The notes below the pieces were generated by a model. It was not told the DNA's origin, ran no database searches, and was given only the letters and a program-made list of their open reading frames with translations. Positions 1 through 8,167 of a stretch of DNA of 64,000 nucleotides are shown here, in pieces (the first letter of the stretch is position 1; every line of letters starts with the position of its first letter). Source of the stretch: Paraburkholderia sp. BCC1884. GTDB lineage: Bacteria > Pseudomonadota > Gammaproteobacteria > Burkholderiales > Burkholderiaceae. Location: contig NZ_CAAJGL010000090.1 in the NCBI RefSeq assembly GCF_900996225.1, positions 186,001 to 250,000 of the forward strand. Direction: 5' to 3'. The position numbers were made by a program, and so were the translations under genes.

Positions 1-2489
1 GGGCCTTTCGGCAATAGAGGAAGCGGGTAGGGCTCCGACGTTGGTCCACTGAATGCGTGTTGACTGCCCTTGATATCGATCTTCCCCGGAGCATGAATCT
101 CGATGTTTCCCCCGGAAAAGCGGATATATGCACTACCCGACGTCAGCAGGATTTCCTTCTCTGCGGCGGCTTCGATTTTCTCGGTGGCAGATATCAACCT
201 CACGGTTTTTTGTGCGGTCAGTTCGATGTTGTCCGACTGTGCCTGAATCTCTACTTTGCCTTTCGCGGCAAATAACTTCATGCCCGCGTTTTGCACGAAG
301 AAGCTGATCTTCTCGGCAACGCTGGCGATTAGCGATTTACCTGATGCGATGTGGGTGCTCTGTCCGCTGATCAGGTTGATCTGCTCCTCAGCGGATACAT
401 GCACCGACTTCTGTGTTGATAGCGCGATGCCCGCGGGGCTGCCCATCACCAGAACAGATTGCTTGAACGCATTTGCATTGCCTGTCCCGCCACCCGCCGT
501 TTTGCCGCCGCTCGACGTTGGACCCATCACGCTGTTTTGCGTAGCGTCGGTCATCGTCTTTACCGCGCTGTAGCCGTCTTTCATACTTGCGGCCTGATGC
601 GCTTCACTGGCCTGCGATAGCGCCTCGATGACGCTCTCGGAATTCACCAGTTGCGACTGTGTTTCGCTGACATCCAGTTGCTGACTCGTGGCCGATCTGG
701 CGTATGTCGACACGTACAGTCCGCGGCCGGCGCGCACCGCGCCGAACGCATCCGACTTCAAATCGAACCCGCTACCGAGGTACGATCCGCGTGAATTGCC
801 GTTTTGCGCGATCAGATAGCCTAGGTGCAATTGCGCATTGGCGCTGGAGCTGTAGAGTTGCAGCCGATTCTGACCTGTCGCGTCGTCCATCACAAAATGG
901 TTATGCCCACTTCCCTGATATTCCTTCGACTTGTAGCCCGATAGCAGGCCGTTGGAATGCCAGTGTGGTTGCGTTTGACCGTTGTAGACGCGGCCTGTAA
1001 CTAGCGGCCTATCGCAATCGCCATCTACCCAACTGATCAGCACCTCTTCGCCGACTCTTGGCACATGCACGCCGCCGTATCCACCACCCGTATCTGACAT
1101 AGCGACACGAATCCAGCACGATGCTTTTTCATCACCGTCATTGAGGCGATCCCAGTGAAAACGCACCTTGATCCGATTCAGCGGATCGGTGTAGACCTCT
1201 GCGTTTGCAGGGCCAACGACAATCGCTGACTGCAAGTGCATTTCCGGCTTGTTATGTTCAAACGGGCTGCGATACGGAATGAGCTTGCGTTGAGCCTCGA
1301 TCTTGGCGAGGAAGAAACCTTCACTTCCATCAGCATGCGTGACTGTCAGGCCGGCATGGCTAGCTTTCGCAGCGGCAAGTTCGCTCTTCAGGCTGTGCGG
1401 AAAATCGGTCGCCTGACTGGACACTGGCAGATTGTTCTCGATGAACCAGGCGGCTTCGATAATCGCAAACTGGCGGTTTTGCTGGCTATCTGTCGCATGG
1501 CCGGGATGATCGTCAAGCGCAAACCAGTGTCCCGCATCAGCACCACGCACACCGCCTGAACCGTAAAACCGTTTCGCGCGCGATTCCCATTCTTCCACGC
1601 GGATTTTTGACAGGGCATCACCCCGATCCTGCGTCCCATAGGTGTAGGCTCCCGTGTATTCATACACCTCAGCCTGCTCAGGCAGATTCCCCTGCGTAGG
1701 AAGCGTTGGAATGTTTGTGCCCTTGGCAAAGCCAGGAGAAGCGGGTGCCTTGTAATCGAAGGTGCGGGTCGTGAGTGTCGTGCTTTGCAGTGTTCGCGTG
1801 CCCGACCACTGAACCAGGGCATCGGCTTCACTGTTCGTGCCCGCGCGATAAAACTGCACTGTCTGCGGTGAAAGAGGCTGGCACGTGTCGAGACTGTCCG
1901 TGACGATGAGCGTATGCGATTTACCGTCGCTGGCCTGCTCAAAGTAGCTGAACAGCCCTTCGTTTTCCATCAACCGCTCAACGAAATTCCAGTCGTCCTC
2001 GTATTGCATGCAGAACGAACGCGAGGGCAACGGCTTACTCAACGCAAAGCGAAATGCACCTTGGGCCTGCGGATGCATGTTGAAAACATCCTTCAGGATT
2101 TCGTCGGCCGGCTTGTCCTGCCAGATTCGTGCGTCCTTGCGAAAGCGCAGGAAATGCATCCATGATGCATAGCCGATCTGATAACTGGTGAGCCCGCTGT
2201 CCGACCCAAGACGCCGTGCGGTATGCACGTAACCGTGATGAGGAAGATAGGACCTGTCCGTCTGTTGAACCCAAAGCGTCACCGGCTGGGCGATCAGCTT
2301 CTTGAGTTCAATCGTGTCGGCGGTGGACACGACATCGGCCGTGAATTCGTAGTGGCGGCCGATTCGTGAATAACCGGTGACCCGTTGGGGCAACAGGACA
2401 TTATTTCCCAGTGCAGTATCCAGCTTCAGCAGGCGATCACTCTGGATGAGTCCGCCAGTTATTGCCCCGATTATGTCCTGCGCACCCAT
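1..2489 (-). CDS. vgrG: Type VI secretion spike protein VgrG (3' end off the window)
   Basis: The frame is open from an ATG at 2489, preceded by an AGAGG ribosome site, to the left edge, giving about 829 residues with no stop. The N-terminal half has the Rhs/VgrG gp27-gp5-like fold signature: a phage-tail-hub-like region, then the OB-fold segment with RVPRVGEE and WVDGDCDRPLVTGRVYN at about residues 470-500. The last 250 residues resemble the DUF2345 needle extension with repeated short beta strands. VgrG forms the puncturing tip of the type VI apparatus and carries effectors. No effector or adaptor gene is visible, because those would lie to the left. The right side ends at an island attachment region, so vgrG probably belongs to the host or to a different element from the rest of the window. 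The family is confident; the C-terminal end is unseen. Confidence 0.92.
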   Translation of the reverse strand, partial: MGAQDIIGAITGGLIQSDRLLKLDTALGNNVLLPQRVTGYSRIGRHYEFTADVVSTADTIELKKLIAQPVTLWVQQTDRSYLPHHGYVHTARRLGSDSGLTSYQIGYASWMHFLRFRKDARIWQDKPADEILKDVFNMHPQAQGAFRFALSKPLPSRSFCMQYEDDWNFVERLMENEGLFSYFEQASDGKSHTLIVTDSLDTCQPLSPQTVQFYRAGTNSEADALVQWSGTRTLQSTTLTTRTFDYKAPASPGFAKGTNIPTLPTQGNLPEQAEVYEYTGAYTYGTQDRGDALSKIRVEEWESRAKRFYGSGGVRGADAGHWFALDDHPGHATDSQQNRQFAIIEAAWFIENNLPVSSQATDFPHSLKSELAAAKASHAGLTVTHADGSEGFFLAKIEAQRKLIPYRSPFEHNKPEMHLQSAIVVGPANAEVYTDPLNRIKVRFHWDRLNDGDEKASCWIRVAMSDTGGGYGGVHVPRVGEEVLISWVDGDCDRPLVTGRVYNGQTQPHWHSNGLLSGYKSKEYQGSGHNHFVMDDATGQNRLQLYSSSANAQLHLGYLIAQNGNSRGSYLGSGFDLKSDAFGAVRAGRGLYVSTYARSATSQQLDVSETQSQLVNSESVIEALSQASEAHQAASMKDGYSAVKTMTDATQNSVMGPTSSGGKTAGGGTGNANAFKQSVLVMGSPAGIALSTQKSVHVSAEEQINLISGQSTHIASGKSLIASVAEKISFFVQNAGMKLFAAKGKVEIQAQSDNIELTAQKTVRLISATEKIEAAAEKEILLTSGSAYIRFSGGNIEIHAPGKIDIKGSQHAFSGPTSEPYPLPLLPKG

Positions 2490-3052
2490 ACTGCCTCTTC
2501 TTTCTTGTTGGCTGACTAAGCGACCGCGCTCCACGCGATTTTACGAAAGTTCAGATGAATCGGCCAGCTATTCAACATCAGTAAGTGTGAGGCGATATAT
2601 ATTTTCCAACCCGAATATGCGCACGACATATCTATTAATTCTGCTAAATAACTTCCAAGATATCCCTTCTGATTAGCAAATAGATTACAAGGTCCGGTTT
2701 TAAACGACCGCAATCCGATGCCCACTCAGTCAGACAGGGCAGAAGCTTCGGTATATGCATCTTCAGCTGCCGATGCCGCCACGTTCAGGCGTTTTCCCAG
2801 AAGGCGAGCGCACGATCGGAGAGGCCCCTGTCGTCAGGTAGCTCGCGCACATCAGCTATCGCTCATACGTTGAGAGCTGGACAGTCAGCGACTACTGGAA
2901 GTAGGACCTAATTGAAAGCACGTGCCCTAGCCTCAGCAGTTTAGAGCCAGGTGAATTGAGATAGGGGTAAAGAGCGGCTTCTGCGAAAGGGGCCAAAGCT
3001 GCGAGAATGAACTGGCTCTAAGCATAGGAAGCCCGCCTTGGCGCAAGCACAG
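2490..3052. other. Non-coding gap between vgrG and the att region
   Basis: About 560 bases with no supported gene. The first 300 bases are AT-richer than the surroundings and would hold the vgrG promoter on the minus strand. Short open frames here lack ribosome sites and protein-like composition. I see no transposase remnant or clear terminator. Confidence 0.5.
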
Positions 3053-3072
3053 TTTCCGTATGATTTCCGTAC
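3053..3072 (+). repeat. Left pair of putative integrase arm-type sites
   Basis: TTTCCGTAT at 3053-3061 and TTTCCGTAC at 3064-3072 are direct repeats starting 11 bases apart. The same 9-mer pair with the same 11-base spacing recurs at 3278-3297 on the other side of the tRNA fragment and just before the integrase. Paired direct repeats flanking a core are typical of the arm sites bound by the N-terminal domain of tyrosine integrases. The assignment is by position and pattern only. Confidence 0.55.
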
Positions 3073-3123
3073 GTACTCGGCCGACAACAGTGGCGAGAGA
3101 TGACCTAAGTGCTCGAATTCACT

Positions 3124-3172
3124 TGGTGCGCCCGGCTGGGATCGAACCAGCAACCCCTGCCTTCGGAGGGCC
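3124..3172 (-). other. tRNA-Arg(CCG) 3' fragment, attachment-site core
   Basis: Read on the minus strand this is the 3' part of a tRNA. It has an anticodon-loop-like CTCCGAA (anticodon CCG), a perfect T arm with 5-bp stem GCTGG/CCAGC around TTCGATC, and the acceptor end CGGGCGCACCA. The matching 5' acceptor GCGCCCG and a proper D arm are missing, so it is not a working tRNA gene. Such fragments arise when an element integrates into a tRNA 3' end and duplicates it. The fragment's downstream side faces vgrG, so the island should extend rightwards and the intact tRNA should sit at its far end, beyond this window. Confidence 0.75.
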
Positions 3173-3224
3173 GGAAACTTAGTCTACCGCCATCCATCGA
3201 AGTCCAGAAACAAAAGCCAACCTA

Positions 3225-3238
3225 TTGATAATTATCAA
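3225..3238. promoter_or_regulatory. 14-bp perfect palindrome upstream of integrase
   Basis: TTGATAATTATCAA is a perfect palindrome in an AT-rich stretch between the att core and the integrase. It could be an operator or a binding site for an accessory bending or excision protein. Function is unproven. Confidence 0.35.
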
Positions 3239-3277
3239 AAATTAATCCATTGATGTCCGAGCCAATCCAGCCTAGAA

Positions 3278-3297
3278 TTTCCGTACAGTTTCCGTAC
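3278..3297 (+). repeat. Right pair of putative integrase arm-type sites
   Basis: TTTCCGTAC at 3278-3286 and again at 3289-3297, direct and 11 bases apart, ending 8 bases before the integrase start. Same sequence and spacing as the pair at 3053-3072. Besides recombination, integrase bound here could repress its own gene. Confidence 0.55.
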
Positions 3298-3305
3298 AAA
3301 AAATC

Positions 3306-4445
3306 ATGGCCTCATCCATCACCACCAAAACCGCTCGCGACAAGCTCGCCCCACGACGCGAACCTTACTTCGCGCGCGTCCAGTCTGGCCTCTACGTGGG
3401 ATTTCGTAAGCTAGCCGAAGGGGAAGGAACCTGGATTGGCCGCCGCCGAGCCGAGACTGGAAAACAGGAATACCGTGCACTGGGAACCTTTGCGAATTAC
3501 GACGACGCGACGAAAGCCACCATCGAATGGTCTAACTCGCTAGACGCTGGGGTCTCACCCAAAAGTACGACCGTCAAGGAAGCCTGCGATCATTACGTCA
3601 AGCATCTCGGACTTCATAAAGGCTCGGCGAGCAAGGCAGACGCCGAAGGGCGGTTCAAGCGGCTCGTCTACGACGACAAAATCGCCAAAATCGACCTTTC
3701 CAAACTGCGCACCTCGCATCTGAAGGACTGGCTGGCGAATCAAATCGACACAATCGAAGAAAGCGCCGAAGACGAAGACGATTTGCGCCGTGCCAAAGAC
3801 AGCGCAAACCGCAACCTTGCTTCTTTGAAAGCGGCCTTGAATCTCGCGCTGCACGACAGGCTGGTTGCGACGGATGTCGGTTGGAAGACGGTCTCAAAAT
3901 TCAAGGACGTCGGTCGCAGGCGCCAATCATTCCTGCCAAGCGAGCAACGCCTAGCCTTTGTCGCTGCATGCGCCGACGACATTCGACAGTTAGTCAAGGC
4001 AATGCTCTTTACCGCAGCTCGGCCCGGAGAACTTGCCAAAGTCAGCGTCAAACACTTCGACCGACAACAAGGGACCCTCGCCCTTGACGGCAAAACCGGC
4101 TATCGAATCGTGTCCCTTTCGTCGTCCGCCATCCAGTTCTTCAAAGAACACACCACGGACAAGATCGCCGACGCTCCGATTTTCACGACCGAGTATGGTC
4201 AACGCTGGAACAAGGATTCGTGGAAAAAGCCCGTCAAGGAAGCGGCCAAGGCGGCCAAGCTTCCACCCACGATCGTAATGTACTCTCTTCGACACACCGC
4301 AATCAGCGAGATGATTGCGAATGGCATCGATAGTTTTGAAGTTGCGCGCATGGCGGGTACGTCAACGGAGATGATCGACAAACACTACGGACATCTTCGG
4401 CATGACAGGATGCGGGCGAAGCTGGATGCGATTGGGATCTTGTAA
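3306..4445 (+). CDS. Tyrosine recombinase / island integrase
   Basis: A 379-residue site-specific recombinase of the phage integrase family, expected to integrate and excise the island at the adjacent tRNA-Arg fragment. The N-terminal 100 residues resemble an arm-binding domain, residues about 85-190 the SAM-like core-binding domain, and the rest the catalytic domain. Catalytic residues visible are R239 (in TAARPG), R329 and H330 in YSLRHT, and the nucleophile Y361 in DKHYGH. The first position of the HxxR box is Y326, a variant often seen in this family. Full family length, so probably active. Its stop lies 10 bases from the convergent S8 protease stop. The ATG at 3306 follows the right arm-site pair directly. 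Confidence 0.93.
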   Translation: MASSITTKTARDKLAPRREPYFARVQSGLYVGFRKLAEGEGTWIGRRRAETGKQEYRALGTFANYDDATKATIEWSNSLDAGVSPKSTTVKEACDHYVKHLGLHKGSASKADAEGRFKRLVYDDKIAKIDLSKLRTSHLKDWLANQIDTIEESAEDEDDLRRAKDSANRNLASLKAALNLALHDRLVATDVGWKTVSKFKDVGRRRQSFLPSEQRLAFVAACADDIRQLVKAMLFTAARPGELAKVSVKHFDRQQGTLALDGKTGYRIVSLSSSAIQFFKEHTTDKIADAPIFTTEYGQRWNKDSWKKPVKEAAKAAKLPPTIVMYSLRHTAISEMIANGIDSFEVARMAGTSTEMIDKHYGHLRHDRMRAKLDAIGIL

Positions 4446-4455
4446 AAACAAGCGC

Positions 4456-6795
4456 TCATGCCCGCACGCGCACGCGAATTTGTTGGTAGAGCCGAATGTC
4501 CTGCTCGTGACTAATTTCGACGACCACCGCGAAGCGTTGGCTCTGCACGAGCTCCTGAGCCCATCCACTTTCGCAGCGCACCACTAGATAGTAGCGATCG
4601 CCATAGACCGAGACATCGCGCTGAAAGGTAACCGAAGCGCACTGAAGGGTTGCCTTTTCACGGGTTTGAGGACCCGGCTCAAGCTTGCAAGCATAGCGAG
4701 CTGCCATTTCTGGCGCGGCACCTTCGGCCGCCACATTCCGCCGTCGATAGTGCTCGAACACCTCCTCAGCATCGCACCCCCTGATCAGGCGAAAACTCAT
4801 TCCGATTCCCGCATAGTCCGTGCGCGTATGCCTCACCGGTGGGTCAAAGGCGAGGCTTACCTTGACCGTGCGTCGTCCGGGGGTTTGTTGAAAATCAGCT
4901 GGAATCGGTACTTCGTAAACGGCGAAATGATCAATCGCAAGCTCATCTTCGGCGTAAAGAACAACCCTTGCGTCGTCTGAATACGCAGCGCGCTCCAGAT
5001 CCACAAGCCCATGCCCACACACCTGGTCAATAGCGTCGGCACCCAGCAGGCCAAGACGATCCGACGCCTCAGTCGGCACTCGAGCGGCCCCAACCAGAAG
5101 TGCACGCACGAGGTTAGCTGAGGCATTCGGCAAAAGCGAAAGAATCTGGCTTGCCTTGAATGCAACCGTGGGGGCCGCGTATGAGGTCCCCGAACGCGCC
5201 GTAAACAGCTGTTCAACCGGCAGATGGTGCAGGGACACTACGCCAGCACTCGGAAGGTCGTCACCATTGCGCAGACTCGCAGTAACGGCGTCGAACACCA
5301 TCGTGCCGCCAAAGTCAACGAGATCTGGCTTGAGCGACCCGGCAATCCCGGGCCCCACCCGCGTGAACGGTGAAGGCTCAAGTGCGCCCGTGATCGGACG
5401 CACACGAACGTCATCAGCCAGTTCCTGCGCGATGCCTGTGCCGTGCGATAGCGCACCCACAGTCACTACGTTCATCGCACCTGCGGGTTCAAGAAACCGG
5501 TTAGCAGCCTCGACAAGATAGTCCGGATATTCGGTTACCGCCTGCTCAACACGATGGCCGCCACGAGGATGCCGGTTGCCTGCCGAAACGACGATCACTA
5601 GGTCAAGCTCACGAACCAGCTCGTCCAGCGTGGCCGCCCATGCCCCGACCTTACCGCCGTCGTAATGAAGCCGCTTGTCTCCCAACGCGATGACGAAGAT
5701 CCTGCAGCCGAAACGGCGATGCAGTGTCGTGATCGCTTCGCGCATCTGGGACGGAACCAAGCGCCGATTGTCGAAGCCACCTTGGTCATTGACTACTTTT
5801 GCGGAACACAAGCGCGCTCCGCGGTTCAACGTCCCCGCCGCGAGTTGCCCTTTGATGTCGCCAAAAACAGCAATGCCGCCGACGCGAGTTCCATGACCCC
5901 ATACATCTGCGGTACCGAGGGTCTCAGGGACTCCAATCGCTCCAACCAGAATGTCTTCGATGAGCGGGTGATCATTAATACCACTGTCTATAACACCGAT
6001 CAGCGGCGCATCCGCGTCCAGGCGGTTCAGATCGGGAATGTCAGTGAGGTCTATAGCCAAGGCCTCCGCCGTGCCCATGTCTGGCTGTGGCGGGAGGTCG
6101 ATGTTTGCGACCACGTCGATACCCAGCAGCGTCCTAACTAACGGACCCTCGACGACCATTCTCAACATCGAGATTGACGGGCCGATATAGCGATCTAGCA
6201 CCTCGCCACCACGGGCTGCGACGTACCCGCCGATCTCATCAAGCTTCCGCTCCCGTAGATCGCGCCGGCCGAAATCCCACAGCTCAAGGTCAAGCGTATA
6301 CCGCTGCCCGTCAACAAAGTCTGTTTCGACCGCGAATCCGTCTTCTCGCAACTTGACTCCAATCCTGTCGCGAGGCTCTACGCCCCCGATGGATTCGATG
6401 TTTGCAACAAATGCAGCGTAGGCAGGGTTAATTTGTCCCGCCGGTACTCCCTGCGCGTAAACATTCAGTCGCTGTCGAAAATCACGCAGGTCGTCAGTAT
6501 CGGCGAAAAGAACAAGGGAGCGATCTGCGTCAGAAGACAACACGGTGAGCCCCAACCCTTCCCAAGCGCCTTCTTGCAGCGCGCCAGCCATTCGGACGCG
6601 CAGAATCAGCGCCGGATCAACGAACTCTGGTCGACGCCGCGCACGCTGCGCAGCGATCGTGTTATCGAGTTCAACTGATAGACGCGCACTATGGGTGCCT
6701 GGGTCGCGCTGCGGAGGAGGTCCGCCGCCCCCGTGCTTTCTGCGCTCAAATTGCTCGGGCAGGCGAACCAGACGCAAGTGTTCGTAGTGGGGCAT
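4456..6795 (-). CDS. S8 family serine peptidase (subtilase) of a protease/AAA pair
   Basis: A 779-residue subtilisin-like protease. The catalytic triad is D270 (VIDSG), H301 (WGHGT) and S538 (GTSYA), with an oxyanion Asn at about 407 (SAGN). No signal peptide is visible, so it should act in the cytoplasm, unlike secreted subtilases. About 260 residues precede the catalytic domain and 240 follow it; neither part is recognised. It is second in a two-gene operon, 14 bases after the AAA ATPase, which suggests that the ATPase controls or feeds the protease. This gene pairing recurs in bacterial accessory regions and is a plausible defence or toxin/regulator unit, but that role is inference. ATG at 6795. 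Confidence 0.9.
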   Translation of the reverse strand: MPHYEHLRLVRLPEQFERRKHGGGGPPPQRDPGTHSARLSVELDNTIAAQRARRRPEFVDPALILRVRMAGALQEGAWEGLGLTVLSSDADRSLVLFADTDDLRDFRQRLNVYAQGVPAGQINPAYAAFVANIESIGGVEPRDRIGVKLREDGFAVETDFVDGQRYTLDLELWDFGRRDLRERKLDEIGGYVAARGGEVLDRYIGPSISMLRMVVEGPLVRTLLGIDVVANIDLPPQPDMGTAEALAIDLTDIPDLNRLDADAPLIGVIDSGINDHPLIEDILVGAIGVPETLGTADVWGHGTRVGGIAVFGDIKGQLAAGTLNRGARLCSAKVVNDQGGFDNRRLVPSQMREAITTLHRRFGCRIFVIALGDKRLHYDGGKVGAWAATLDELVRELDLVIVVSAGNRHPRGGHRVEQAVTEYPDYLVEAANRFLEPAGAMNVVTVGALSHGTGIAQELADDVRVRPITGALEPSPFTRVGPGIAGSLKPDLVDFGGTMVFDAVTASLRNGDDLPSAGVVSLHHLPVEQLFTARSGTSYAAPTVAFKASQILSLLPNASANLVRALLVGAARVPTEASDRLGLLGADAIDQVCGHGLVDLERAAYSDDARVVLYAEDELAIDHFAVYEVPIPADFQQTPGRRTVKVSLAFDPPVRHTRTDYAGIGMSFRLIRGCDAEEVFEHYRRRNVAAEGAAPEMAARYACKLEPGPQTREKATLQCASVTFQRDVSVYGDRYYLVVRCESGWAQELVQSQRFAVVVEISHEQDIRLYQQIRVRVRA

Positions 6796-6809
6796 CTGTG
6801 CGGATGCCG

Positions 6810-7808
6810 TTATGTAGTTTCACTCATCCGATCACGCCCCGCCTTGCGACGATGCTCGTCGTCGAGCGCAATCCTGAAGTCACGCTCGCTCACCTCTTTC
6901 CTGCGGTCTATGACGCCTGCTTTGATCGCCTGGAGGCATATCCTTTCGATTTCGGCGTATGAGTACCCAGATAGCCTCGGGCCAAATGAGACCGGGTCGA
7001 ACGTGATTTCGATGTTCTTGAATTTCATTCGCAAGAACTGCCGGATCATGCGGGTATCCGGCCGGTCGAACCAGATCACCTCGTCAAAACGTCGCCAGAT
7101 TGCTGGGTCTAGTGCCTGACCGAGATTCGTGGCCGCGACGAGGAATCCCTTCGGCTCGATCCTATCGATAAAGATGAGCAGACTATTGACAACCCGACGC
7201 AGTTCGTTGTGCTCGGACGTGTCGTCGCGTGATCGAGCAAGGGCATCGAACTCGTCGAGGAACAACACGCAAGGATGCTTGCGCGCGAAATCGAAAATCT
7301 TGCGGACATTCGATGCAGTCTCACCCAGATAGGACGAAATCAGCCGATCAAGCTTGACGATATAGAGGGGCAGTCCGAGTTCACTCGCAAAGACCTCCGC
7401 ACACATGGTCTTTCCGCAGCCGGGCGGGCCGCAGAACAACAGTTTGGCGCGGACTGGCAATCCCTTCCTGCGGATTTCATCCGAACGTCGAAACTCCTTC
7501 ATCAAGCCGAGGAATACCCGTACATTGGCCGGTGCGAGAGCAATGTCCTTGTGGGTCTTGTTTGGTTCAATTTTTTCGACGAATTCGCCGGCCGCATCTG
7601 GAAACGGTATCAGCGGCGCCAGTGTTTTAGGCGTCTTCGCTTCCTTCGCGACTGCAGACGCGTTGTCGAGTGTGCGGCGCAGCGAGCGAGCAAGCACCCG
7701 ATTATTTTTCTGCTCTTCTTCTAGGATGATCTGCTCGGCGACGGCGCGGAACTCGTCGTCCTGCCCGTAACTCGCGAGCAACTTTTTCATCAGTTCGCCG
7801 CGTGCCAT
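6810..7808 (-). CDS. AAA+ ATPase partner of the S8 peptidase
   Basis: A 332-residue protein with one AAA+ module. Walker A GPPGCGKT is at 127-134, Walker B VLFLDEFD at 181-188, a sensor-1-like ATN at about 227 and arginine-finger candidates in WRRFDEV. The module resembles FtsH/spastin-type ATPases. The first 100 residues are helical and charged and may bind a partner. It is upstream of, and almost joined to, the subtilase gene, so the two are probably co-transcribed and functionally linked, for example as unfoldase or inhibitor plus protease. The start at 7808 has the sequence ATGGCACGC. Confidence 0.88.
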   Translation of the reverse strand: MARGELMKKLLASYGQDDEFRAVAEQIILEEEQKNNRVLARSLRRTLDNASAVAKEAKTPKTLAPLIPFPDAAGEFVEKIEPNKTHKDIALAPANVRVFLGLMKEFRRSDEIRRKGLPVRAKLLFCGPPGCGKTMCAEVFASELGLPLYIVKLDRLISSYLGETASNVRKIFDFARKHPCVLFLDEFDALARSRDDTSEHNELRRVVNSLLIFIDRIEPKGFLVAATNLGQALDPAIWRRFDEVIWFDRPDTRMIRQFLRMKFKNIEITFDPVSFGPRLSGYSYAEIERICLQAIKAGVIDRRKEVSERDFRIALDDEHRRKAGRDRMSETT

Positions 7809-8167
7809 TTCAGATCCTCAGTGTTATTTGTTCCCACCAGAATTATACGCGATTGCCACGGCCGGCCCGATTACTGGCCTCGCCAGATCGGCCACGGGAG
7901 CATTGACGGAGCTATGAATGCCGGATCGGCACGCAACCGGAGCGCGGCAAACTAGCGGCTGGGACCATGCTAGCGTTTGCGCTTATCTGCGGCACCATCG
8001 GACGCTCGTAAAACTCGCGACCGCCATCCCTATCGCGCCCGAAAAACGATGCGAACTGGCCACAGCGATGCCGACCACTGATCACCTCTGCAAATCCTTC
8101 GGCGCAAAATCCAACCGCCGAGAACGTCCGGCGCGGTAACACTGTGCCCGTGGTGCCAATTGCCATC
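7809..8167. other. Gap between AAA/S8 operon and restriction operon
   Basis: About 360 bases. It must contain the minus-strand promoter for the AAA gene; an AT-rich patch near 7825-7850 is the best place for it. Short frames in this stretch lack ribosome sites and are not called. No terminator hairpin with a T-run stands out after the helicase gene. Confidence 0.4.

Noticed and set aside
1388..1942. 184-residue minus-strand frame
   Set aside because: Out of frame within the long open vgrG frame, which has clear VgrG motifs.
3124..3200. Complete tRNA gene
   Set aside because: Only the 3' part is present; the 5' acceptor and D arm are missing, so it is an att fragment.
7912..8166. 84- and 73-residue frames in the gap between the AAA and helicase genes
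   Set aside because: Overlapping on opposite strands, no ribosome sites, no recognisable pattern.
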